Positions 54,830 through 64,000 of a DNA stretch of 64,000 bases are shown here, piece by piece. The notes below the pieces were generated by a model that was not told the DNA's origin, ran no database searches, and saw nothing but the letters and a program-made list of their open reading frames with translations. Positions within the stretch are counted from its first letter, which is position 1. Each line of letters opens with the position of its first letter. A program made the position numbers and the translations under genes. Origin of the DNA: Hermatobates lingyangjiaoensis (Eukaryota; Arthropoda; Insecta; Hemiptera; Hermatobatidae); NCBI GenBank assembly GCA_026182355.1, contig JAPFBL010000239.1, positions 186,001 through 250,000 of the forward strand. The letters run 5' to 3'.

Positions 54830-56140
54830 TATTATTATTATTATTTTAATCTATATATTTTTATTATTTTAAAAAAATTCAAAACGTAGGAAACACACAG
54901 AAAGACACAGACATAACTCACATCGATATTTCAACCATCGTCGATATCAGGAGGTGTGAAGAGCGAAGAGCGAAGAGTCCCGCAGGAAGGCAGGGCGGCG
55001 ACTTTTTATTATTTTATTTTTTTGTATTATTATTTCTACATCTGATTTATTTTGGTGTTTATCTTCTTATATTTTATATTATTATTTATACAACTTTAGT
55101 TTTAATTTATACTTTATTCTAATCATCTTCATCATTATCAATTAAGTATTTAATATTTATATTCCCGGTTTTTCTTTAGTTTCAGTTATTTTCTTCTTAA
55201 TACTCTTCATTATTATTATTTGTTGAAGTTTTTATTATTAAATCATTAGTTGTGCAATCCGAAATTGCTCATTGTGTGGTATTTACTCATTCTGAGGTTT
55301 TTATTATTTATATTTCCTAAGTTTCTTCATTTTCACTTATTATTTCTCAGCCCTTTTCTTAGTTTCTTTTTCTTATTGACTTGAACCGAGCATGCGTATG
55401 ACAAAACTGTGTTTAACGATGAGAAAGTTTATGGTTTGCCGAAGTAAAATCAACAACACCCTGCAGTCACACAGTCAAACTAGACAGCAATATTGAACTT
55501 AGTATTGCTTTACCCAGTGTATCCTTCAAAACGATTAATTCACATAATTTCTCTATTATTTTACTAGTTTTAACAACTTTAAAATTGTTTTTGTTAAAAA
55601 ATGCATTTGTATTTAATTGTATTTAGAACAAAAAAATATGTGTCGTTTAAGGATATTTATAAATTTTTAACATTTATTGTTCGCCAGTTAAAATAATCTC
55701 GATGTTTAAAGCAGAGAAAGGATGAACTGAACGATTTTGTGTGAAATAACTTGGAAAAGAAGATAGAAAATAACTTTTAAAAGATAGAGAGAAAAGTATG
55801 GTGAAAACGTGAGCATTAAATTATATGACGGTTGTAGATGGTTTTGAAGGATGCACGGAGAAAAATGTTTAGGGCTTTTTAGTTCTCTGAGAAGCCGTCT
55901 AGGCGGCTGTGAAACAATTTAACGTTACCTTTGTAGCAGAGTGCGAAACAATCAAGCGCAACGAACGAAATCAACTTGGCAAGAACAATTCAGATGACAG
56001 GGGTCAAGGTCAGGGACACAATCTAGTCCAGAGGTCAACAAACTACTGCTCACACCAGGCAAGCAAACCCACGGCACTAGTTCAATTCGAATCTCTTAAA
56101 TATATGATTCCCATTACTGATTCAACTATGATCCGATAAT
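54830..56140. other. Unassigned, with a PLE-tail fragment and T-rich tract
   Basis: 54885-54960 on the minus strand is a damaged tail motif (CUGAUAUCGACGA..., GAAAUAUCGAUGUGAG, the latter as in the foldback at 30070). 55010-55390 is T-rich and matches the family-C arm. The 76-codon frame at 55909-56139 has no recognised domain. Confidence 0.45.
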
Positions 56141-56727
56141 CAATGGTGTGGCAACTATTTTTGCCACCTGGGGAAGCAGTAAGATTAGCCCTCCACCCAA
56201 ACACACTCACAACCGCTGACTTTGACAATCCGTTATCTTTTGAAACTCTAGAAAGTCCCCAAAATATTTATTATCATGGAATTACAATAAAGGATCTCAT
56301 TCTAAACTTCTGTTATTAGTCCCAGACTTTCATCTTATTACAATACTCGTCGTATACATATACAGACAGTCGTCATCAAAGAAAAACCAAAGATTTTTCA
56401 AAACAAAAACATGTAATTCAAGTCATAAAAAAAAAATGTTCAATTAAATTAACTGGCTACTCTAAGAAATATAATAAATTTTCAATCATTTTAAAAAAGT
56501 AGATTTAAAAAAATTAAAAAAAATTATTTTTTATTTGCAAAGATTACAGTTGAAAAATCCGTTTAAGGAACAGTATTACACACAAAAACAGTTACAACCT
56601 TAAAACTTATTTTTGGATAAAATTTTCAACTTTTTTTAACTTTTTAATTTTTTTCTTTTTTTTTTACACCCTCAAAATGCTGCTTCCTGTCACGGTCACC
56701 CCCCCCCCCCCTCTTCCTACACCAATG
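56141..56727 (-). mobile_element. hAT-type element M1, complete inverted copy
   Basis: The ends are CAATGGTGTGGCAAC and (reverse complement) CATTGGTGTAGGAAG. The flanks are CCGATAAT (56133-56140) and CAGATAAT (56728-56735), one mismatch in 8. It contains the M1 words and a poly-C run at 56700-56711. 587 bp, no transposase. Confidence 0.85.
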
Positions 56728-57440
56728 CAGATAATCCACTTTTGGTTTTAATAATTATCACCCCCAGTGGATTAACTCTGACTATAAAATTATAGATCAG
56801 TTGAAGCGTCAAATATTTGAAGCCAGTGATAAATCAAGTTTCAAATAAAATATTTATAGTGAAGTCAGAGAGAGGAATCTCTTCTATAAAGCAATGACTA
56901 ATTTCCTGTCCGTTCAGACTGCTTGCTCACAATTATTCAGAGAATAAACACTAAAACGACCATTACATGCAGAAATCAGAACGGAAGAGTCAAAGAATCA
57001 ATTAGAAATAAATAATGAATCATTAAGAACGCAGACAGTGTCAGATTTATAAGTTCTGCTTTCTAAAACAACATTATCTTCAAATATGTATTCTTAACAT
57101 AAATAAACACTACACAGCAACCGATTGCACAACTTTTGCAATATGTGTACACATATAACTGTTAATCATTTTAATCGTGACTAAGCAGTTTCTGACGTTC
57201 TCTGATGGACAGCACATTGGTAAAGGGACAATTATTAGACATATCACTGGCATAAGATAATGTTCTTTTAATGGTATTTCCATTGTTTGTTTATTAAAAT
57301 TGGGCTATTCCAATTGCAAATCAACAGCAATTCTTATATTTAAATAAACTATAAAACTGATTCTATAAAGTAATTATTAATAATTATTTAATTCAACAAT
57401 TAAACGGTCAGTTAGGGCAAAATATCAAAGTATTAGAATA
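56728..57440. other. Unassigned AT-rich stretch
   Basis: No gene or element recognised. Confidence 0.45.
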
Positions 57441-57935
57441 AAAGACCACGTAAAAACAACATACAACTCACTGCATATTTCGACCTCGTCATCATCAGGA
57501 GAAGGAGAAGAAGATGATCAGCAGAACTCATCTTCTTCTTCTTCTCCCGATGATGATAAGGTAGAAATATATAAGTGAGTTGTATGTTGTTTCTACCTGT
57601 ATTTTTTGTGTCTTAAAATAAACTGTGAATCATAGACAGAAACATAACAAAGACTCATTTTTCAATATTTCGACCGTAATGGAGGTCGTCCTCAGGAGAA
57701 GAAGTGAATTGACGGAGGGACGTCAGTCAACCGTTTCCGTTTATCATGATATTATACTTAAAATAAACAGTAACACATAGACTGAAACATAACAAAGACT
57801 CACTTTTCAATATTTCGACCGTAATGGCAGTCGAAATATTGAAAAGTGAGTCCTTCTTATGTTTCAGTCTATGTGTCACAGTTTATTTTAAGTGTTATCT
57901 GTCCTGCCGGACCGTTTTTCGTTTATCATTGTACA
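57441..57935. mobile_element. Three PLE-tail foldbacks (families I/E)
   Basis: 57441-57615: arms ACAACATACAACTCACT and complement; the minus motif at 57472-57505 has CUGAUGA, U, hairpin GAC-GAG-GUC, GAAA, while the plus arm has CCGAUGA. 57615-57755: family E with an intact minus motif (57658-57703). 57760-57935: family-E pair whose centre has lost the CUGA boxes and left two GAAA halves. Confidence 0.75.
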
Positions 57936-57944
57936 TATATATAT

Positions 57945-58200
57945 AACAGATTCAATAATATATTAGGTGTGTTCTCTAATCGGGGATAGATAGAATAGGT
58001 GTGTTCTCTAATCGGGGTTCGGTCAATTTTCCAGGATAAAAAATCAAACTCTCGTTGCCAAAGTTTCGGTTTTATTTAAAACCTTTTTCATAGGCAGAAG
58101 TAAGAATTTGTTAACTAAGAAAATGAAATTTACATTATTTAAAGGAACAACAATGTTAACCGGACAAAACTTTCGACTAGACTAATAAGATAGCATTACA
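57945..58200 (-). mobile_element. PLE 3' region, motif family B
   Basis: Minus strand: UTR words shared with 43120-43215 (TTTAAAGGAAC, CGACTAGACTAATAAGAT), then CTATGAAAAAGG, GGTTTTAAATAAAACC, GAAACTTTGGC and a tail in which ATAGGTGTGTTCTCTAATCG is tandemly duplicated. (TA)n closes it near 57945. Confidence 0.7.
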
Positions 58201-58211
58201 AAAAAACGCTA

Positions 58212-58348
58212 TTTTTTGATCGAAATGATCGAAACGCGTCGACTACAATCGCTGACCATCTCAACCGTTGTTCTAACAACGAAAAAGCTATTTTTAGGCA
58301 AGTCAAAGTTCTTGAGAAGAAGGTTATAGACAGGAACTACTCTGTCGT
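58212..58348 (+). pseudogene. Possible PLE GIY-YIG C-terminal fragment
   Basis: The plus frame reads FFDRNDRNASTTIADHL, NRCSNNEKAIFRQVKVLE, KKVIDRNYSVVFNN, then (TA)n. The spacing resembles the H-(x)n-F..VKVL..xxxxxR part of PLE GIY-YIG domains. It faces the opposite way to the family-B tail it abuts at 58200, so the two come from different copies. Confidence 0.4.
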
Positions 58349-58351
58349 GTT

Positions 58352-58412
<61 letters not shown>
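58349..58412. repeat. (TA)n microsatellite
   Basis: About 55 bp of pure TA at the end of a PLE fragment. It gives a false ORF with tandem Tyr-Ile codons at 58209-58712 on the minus strand. Confidence 0.95.
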
Positions 58413-58417
<5 letters not shown>

Positions 58418-59852
58418 TTTTATAATACTGAATTAAAGAAAATAAGTAAAAGCTGATCAACTTTACGCACGTAATGAAACTTTTGGGTTGTTTTGATTTT
58501 TCCAGTGATACAATCCTCTGAGTTAAATTTGTCACTGTTAGACCAGTAGTGTATTTTTCAACTTGCAAACAGTCAGTCGTTTTACTTTTAATAAATTTCA
58601 TGACTGAAATTGCTTGTTTATATCTAAATGTTCTTCCGAAACAACATATAAATATCTGGGCTAAGTTTCTTAGCTCAGAGAAATTTTCACAGTTTGATGA
58701 TCGTTTTTCCAAAATGGAAATTCATAAAATTTGTTTGATTAATCAATGAAATCTAAACTGAAATGGAATTAATGTGAAGGAAATAATGTTACTAGAAAGG
58801 ATATTAACGAAATATGAAAATCACGAAAAAATAAGTACTTTAAGCTTAATTCATGTTTATATCAAGGAAGCAATGCGCTACCATATCAAATCATACAGTC
58901 CGCCCACCCCCCTGTTTTAGTCCAAAGCTAAGAGTTCTTATGAAGGAGTACAGAAACGATACGACTGTAGCGTATTCACATAATTTGCGTTAGTACCACA
59001 AAAATTTACTACAGAAAATAAAAGGAATAATTTTTATGTATTTTAATAAAGTTGACTGAGATACAATATCTTTTAAAAAATTTAATAACATCTTTAAGAA
59101 ACACCATTAAATCAATTTTGAATTGATTAATATCTTTTGTTTTGAAATACCATAGTTAAAAAAAGGTTCAATAACATAATTCATTAAATTGGACGATTAT
59201 AATTTAGTGAACATTGGCTAAATGCAAACTACACTGTAATGAGTAAGTTGACTACATTGCAAGTCATTTTCAAGAGGCTTTATTACTTTAATATTCTCTA
59301 TGTTTAAGTAATGGTTTGGAAAACATAAGAGAAATGACTTTAAATCTCTGGCAAATGGGTTTTTGCTGGGAGGTGAATATTAAATAAAGAAACAGCTATT
59401 CTGGCTATATATTGAAGCAAAATATGGGAAAAGCATTTTAGAAAGGGAACTATAAGTAAAGAAGTATTTAGCTTTTATAAACTTTCAGAAATAAGTAGCC
59501 CGTGTTTTATATTACCTCTAAAATCTTTAACAGGGAATATCCTTTTAGCCTAATGCAATGTATTATTACTTCATTTATAGCTTCAGTGTATGATGCAGAG
59601 TTATTCAAAGTAAATGAGGCCCGTTATAACCACTTCAGCTGTTCGCCTGTAGCAAAGAAATAAAAAGACGTTTGATTATCTCTTTGCCTGTAATAAAGCA
59701 GCATGTTTGAAAACAAACCACTGGTAAAGCTCTAAGCATTGCATAAATAAAAAAGATTCAAAATATCAAAGTACAGGTTTTGATAGAATATTATACAAAT
59801 GGGGTGGGGGGGGGGGGGGCGCAAAACAAGGCTACACAACAGACTTCCCAGC
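58413..59852. other. Unassigned stretch
   Basis: No gene recognised. A G-run follows GGGGTGG at 59800-59818 just before the 87-bp array. Confidence 0.45.
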
Positions 59853-61055
59853 CCTGAGAACGATATAAATATATGTCGAAACGTTGGAGAAGAAGTGTTT
59901 TTTAATACCCAGACCAAAACCCTCAAAAAATCACAAATTATGTCATTCAACATAAATTTATGTCAAAACGTTGGAGAAGAAGTGTTTTTTAATACCCAGA
60001 CCAAAACCCTCAAAAAATCACAAATTATGTCATTCAACATAAATTTATGTCGAAACGTTGGAGAAGAAGTGTTTTTTAATACCCAGACCAAAACCCTCAA
60101 AAAATCACAAATTATGTCATTCAACATAAATTTATGTCAAAACGTTGGAGAAGAAGTGTTTTTTAATACCCAGACCAAAACCCTCAAAAAATCACAAATT
60201 ATGTCATTCAACATAAATTTATGTCGAAACGTTGGAGAAGAAGTGTTTTTTAATACCCAGACCAAAACCCTCAAAAAATCACAAATTATGTCATTCAACA
60301 TAAATTTATGTCGAAACGTTGGAGAAGAAGTGTTTTTTAATACCCAGGCCAAAACCCTCAAAACATCTCAAAACTTGTCATTCGACATAAATATATGTCG
60401 AAACGTTGGAGAAGAAGTGTTTTTTAATACCCAGACCAAAACCCTAAAAAAATCTCAAATTATGTCATTCGACATAAATATATGTCAAAACGTCGGAGAA
60501 GAAGTGTTTTTTAATACCCAGACCAAAACCCTCAAAACATCTCAAAACTTGTCATTCGACATAAATATATGTCGGAACGTTGGAGAAGAAGTGTTTTTTA
60601 ATACCCAGACCAAAACCCTCAAAAAATCTCAAATTATGTCATTCGACATAAATATATGTCGGAACGTTGGAGAAGAAGTGTTTTTTAATACCCAGACCAA
60701 AACCCTCAAAACATCTCAAATTATATCATTCGACATAAATATATGTCGAACGTTGGAGAAGTTTTTTTAATTCCCAGACCAAAACCCTCAAAAATCTCAA
60801 ATTATGTCATTCGACATAAATATATGTCGAACGTTGGAGAAGTTTTTTTAATTCCCAGACCAAAACCCTCAAAAATCTCAAATTATGTCATTCGACATAA
60901 ATATATGTCGAACGTTGGAGAAGTTTTTTTAATTCCCAGACCAAAACCCTCAAAAATCTCAAATTATGTCATTCGACATAAATATATGTCGAAACGTTGG
61001 AGAAGTGTTTTTTAATACCCCGACCAAAACCCTCAAAAAATCTCAAAACCTGTGA
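59853..61055 (+). repeat. 87-bp tandem array derived from a PLE-tail motif, 14 units
   Basis: GACATAAATATATGTC-GAAACGTTGG or variants recur at about 59876, 59963, 60050 and onward to 60993; the last units are about 82 bp. In each unit GACATA-AATA-TATGTC is a 6-bp hairpin directly before GAAACG, as in the hammerhead-like motifs. The first unit still has an upstream CUGAGAA box (59854-59860), which later units lack. As 87 is a multiple of three, a 323-codon frame (59799-60770) stays open (RNVGEEVFFNTQTKTLKK repeats). I read it as satellite-like DNA seeded by a PLE end. Confidence 0.9.
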
Positions 61056-61188
61056 ATAAAGAGTGGTCAAGAAACAAACAGCATGATGAATAGCAAAGTA
61101 CCACCTTTTCAAAACGTAATTAATGTTCTCGATTTGATAAATTAGTAGTGCACACTTCGAGCACGTACGCGATGTTCGAATAATCCAA

Positions 61189-61432
61189 TGAAAGCCAAAA
61201 ACACTAATTGTTATAAACGATTGTACACCTGATGTCATTGAGAAACAGACACGATTTGTTTTAATTCCAATATTGCATAACCTAGAAGCAGCACGGTCCA
61301 TTAGTTTCAGAATAAATATAGATGAAGGGAATCTATCTCCGAAGCAGACACTCAATGGAAGGCCTACTCCAAAAATACATGCATATTATTATTACAACTG
61401 CATGTATTTAACACAGCCAGTCATGATAAGGT
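61189..61432 (+). pseudogene. Coding-like remnant, possibly non-LTR ORF1
   Basis: Open for about 80 codons without an ATG at its start: KPKTLIVINDCTPDVIEK, QTRFVLIPILHNLEAARS, ISFRINIDEGNLSPKQ, TLNGRPTPKIHA. The composition is protein-like and the start lies after a stop, with a basic segment (LRARTRCSNNPMKAKN) in another frame just upstream. The order basic stretch, hydrophobic strand, charged helix, hydrophobic strand recalls ORF1 C-terminal domains of LINEs, but this is a resemblance only. Confidence 0.3.
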
Positions 61433-62515
61433 TATGACTCAGTTTGAACGACTACAGAAGAAAGTACTAGCCATTAATGAGGATAGTTGCGATTGAAGAT
61501 AGACAACGTCCGAAAGCACTCCAACGACTCCAAGATCATCATCTTACGAGATATGACGGTTTGCCATATTAATAATATAAAACTACTCCAAAAAACTGAA
61601 CGGCTATGAACTTACTATTTGACTATTATAAGCCAATAACGTAAACTAGGACCAGTGATGGCAAAACTTTTGAATTCGGCTTTTCAAAATTTTGAAAAAT
61701 CAAGACATAATTCTCGCAGCGTCTCACACACATCACAAAAGTAAAAACCAAAAAGAAAACATAAATATAAGTTAATTATTTAATGTAATTTAAAATACAT
61801 TTACAATTTAGCATGTTTTCAGAATGTAGAATTCCATATTAATATCAATATTAAAACAATATATTTAAATCTTAAATTATTTTATAGTACTATATATTAT
61901 TATAAATATATATATTTTAAATAAATTTATTATTTATTTTAATGAAATACCAATTATTAACTAAATGGTACCAATTAATTAATAAATAAGCACCATTTAT
62001 TATTTATACATTATTTGAAAAGAGCCAAAATTATGAAACTAGAATTTAGAATGTTAGCATGTTTTCAGAATGTAGAATTTCTATATTATAATCAATATTA
62101 ATAAATATATGTTTAAATGTTTTTAAAATTCATATTGGTTACGCGGTTATTGTACTTGACAGTATTCAACAGGTTGCATTCAAACTAGAAGTGTGTCTCA
62201 AGTCTGAGACGTGAACACCACGGAAAGCTTAGAGGTTGGACAAAATGGATATATATTTTGTGTTTTCCACGCCTGCTCAACAGCTGTCTTATTTTGTCTT
62301 AACAGTTTAAATCGTAGGTGCAGAGTCAATAATTGTTTTGTTTAAGCCTTTGAGTGAATATCCTTCAAATACCCATTGATTGAACATCGCTTTGAAAACA
62401 AGACTACCTATGGTGAAAGTGAATGAACACCAATTACTTTGTGTTCACTAATCTAGTATTCGCATACACTAACATTCACTTTTTCAACTTTTCTCCCTTC
62501 AAGAGCATGGTAAAT
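61433..62515. other. Unassigned AT-rich stretch
   Basis: 61820-62110 contains a diverged direct repeat of TTAGCATGTTTTCAGAATGT (61806 and 62053) with ATATTAATA words. No gene. Confidence 0.45.
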
Positions 62516-62796
62516 CAGGGATCTTCAACCTTTTTTACATCGCGACCCATTTTTGATGCAAAAAATTTATTCGCGACCCTTTAGTGAGAACAAAAAAAAA
62601 TTAACAACAAATAAAAAAGGGAAAATTGAAATAAATTTCACCAATAGTAACTTTAATGAGATTGCTGTGCCGCATTAATAATAAATAAATTATTTATTTA
62701 CTTTAGTCCTTCATTTTCTATTTAAAAATAAACAATTTCAAACATTTCGGGACCATCGTTTAACCCTTTAACCGACCCACCAGTTGAAGACCCTTG
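62516..62796. mobile_element. hAT-type MITE, 281 bp
   Basis: The ends are CAGGGATCTTCAACC and (reverse complement) CAAGGGTCTTCAAC, with subterminal CGCGACCC words. No clear 8-bp duplication remains. Confidence 0.7.
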
Positions 62797-62879
62797 TGAG
62801 TCGGTTAAATATTTATTTATATAAATGTTATAAAACTCTCGTGGTCGCATTTAAATATTTGCACACTCTCGAAATTGAA

Positions 62880-62962
62880 CAAAATATTACAACTTTGGTG
62901 GGCCTCGAACCTACGACGTTGGCATTGGAGATCCGGCGCATTACCTATTGTGCCAGAGGCAC
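62880..62962 (-). repeat. tRNA-like sequence (tRNA-Arg-like head)
   Basis: Minus strand: CTGGCACAATAGGTAATGCG resembles the D-arm of tRNA-Arg, and GTAGGTTCGAGGCCC is a B-box match about 50 nt later. Acceptor and T stems do not pair fully, so it is a pseudogene or SINE head and not a working tRNA. Confidence 0.5.
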
Positions 62963-64000
62963 TTTTCAACTCTAGGCTCCAAAAACTTATATAAATGACA
63001 TCGACAGATTAAATAATAGTTGTTCGACCTAAATTACAATGATTTCATTATAATAAATTATAATAAAGAGAGAATTTAATGAATAATCGACGAGAACATG
63101 AAATAATTATTTAATATATCAACAAATTATATTTATTATAGTTAAAAGAAGTTTTAGAAATTATCAAATATAAGTAAAATATTAACAGCACACAATTACG
63201 TCCGTAATCAAAAAACCCTTTGTCATAATACCTACATTTTCGTCTTTTGATAAATCTGTTTCAATAAAAATGAGAGCAAGACTCCAGAACGTATGCATCG
63301 GAATGTACAGGAGAGTTCTAAATAAAACTAATTCTCTCTAAATTAATGAGTTGAGGACTAATTGAATTGACTGTAGTCTCTCAGGAATTGACTTCTCCAG
63401 TTGTCAAGAGAGGAACTGATGCTGATATCTATAATGCTTGAATCAGTCTTACATGTCGCGCACTTTACTAAATTCCATTTAACTCGCAATATGAGAGTTC
63501 AAGAACAAGATGAGGAATACTCTAAATTTCTTAAAAATATTGGTGAAGACAGAGTTGAAAAGAATGAAAATAAAGAGATTTTTACTGCACGAAGACATGT
63601 TTATCCGTACACATAGTGTTGATTAATGTATTGAATACATTTACTCTTCATTCACCAACCCACAACTATTGTTCAGAGAATATTTTATATAAGTTCCATT
63701 TAACGAGACACACAGTGAAATTAAACGTAGGTTCATTGAATAATTTCTAGGAGGAATTAAGCGATTTCTGGCATATACCTTGGTTTGTATAGGAACAGAA
63801 CCCACACAGTACCTTCAAGAACTTCTTGACTCACTAGAGTTGTCTGGATTGCTCCAACATAAGCTAGAACCCAAAAAGGAAGCTCCTGTCATGTGTATGT
63901 ATGAGAAACATTGATCCACCGCGCTTGTGTAATGGAACAAGACTAATAAGTGAGAAGCTTTATGATAATGTCATTGTTTATAAAATTATCGAATCACGGT
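62963..64000. other. Unassigned stretch to window end
   Basis: The 71-codon frame at 63401-63616 has charged, protein-like composition but no recognised motif or neighbours. Nothing else is supported. Confidence 0.4.

Noticed and set aside
58209..58712. 167-codon minus-strand ORF
   Set aside because: It runs through a long (TA)n tract giving Tyr-Ile repeats, and overlaps PLE debris on the other strand.
59799..60770. 323-codon ORF with 29-residue repeats
   Set aside because: The unit length is 87 bp, so a stop-free unit stays open automatically. The DNA is a tandem repeat of a PLE tail motif, and the last units shift frame.

Overview
This window looks like an intergenic or intronic stretch of an AT-rich, repeat-dense metazoan genome, most likely an invertebrate. 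There are no operons, no long non-repetitive ORFs and no ribosome-binding sites. It carries tRNA-derived SINEs with target-site duplications, many non-autonomous hAT elements with 8-bp duplications, an internally deleted mariner, Helitron remnants, several minisatellites and a dense population of Penelope-like retroelement (PLE) fragments. A short TTAGG-like tail on two SINEs would fit an arthropod, but that is weak evidence and the species is not resolved.

Layout. 1-5.4 kb: a dispersed repeat (R1), a poly-C tract and a 24-copy, 71-bp minisatellite. 5.4-13.4 kb: hAT elements, SINEs and more R1 copies. 13.8-19.7 kb: PLE fragments and foldbacks around (TA)n tracts, a hAT element and a 105-bp tandem array. 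20-29.2 kb: hAT elements, A-rich sequence, two PLE 5' regions, a SINE, a Helitron end, a GC-richer repeat and a nested pair of DNA transposons. 29.4-43.9 kb: the densest PLE foldback zone, plus a possible small terminal exon (34.7 kb), the mariner, and a Gag-like segment split by a hAT element. 45.4-47 kb: a degenerate Helitron helicase and its 3' end. 47.6-49.2 kb: two coding-like minisatellites. 49.8-51.5 kb: foldbacks and a PLE GIY-YIG domain. 52.1-57 kb: a TIR element, the second long R1 copy and a hAT element. 57.4-61.1 kb: PLE tails and an 87-bp array built on a PLE tail motif. 61.2-64 kb: a coding-like remnant, a hAT element and a tRNA-like sequence.

How the parts fit together. The most striking system is a set of at least eight small RNA-like motif families. 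They share the order CUGANGA, a short hairpin, GAAA, a 2-4-nt palindrome, then UH, often flanked by short complementary arms. This is the consensus order of a minimal type-I hammerhead ribozyme. Two families lie downstream of PLE GIY-YIG endonuclease remnants. Another lies just upstream of PLE N-terminal remnants. Most copies form head-to-head inverted pairs flanked by (TA)n. Hammerheads are already known in PLE terminal repeats. What stands out here is the number of families in one window, the palindromic helix III shared between them, an extra nucleotide before helix II in all of them, and a compensatory change in helix II.

No complete host gene is supported. The best host-gene candidate is a 59-codon Cys-rich, GC-rich frame at 34737-34916 with a polyadenylation signal downstream.
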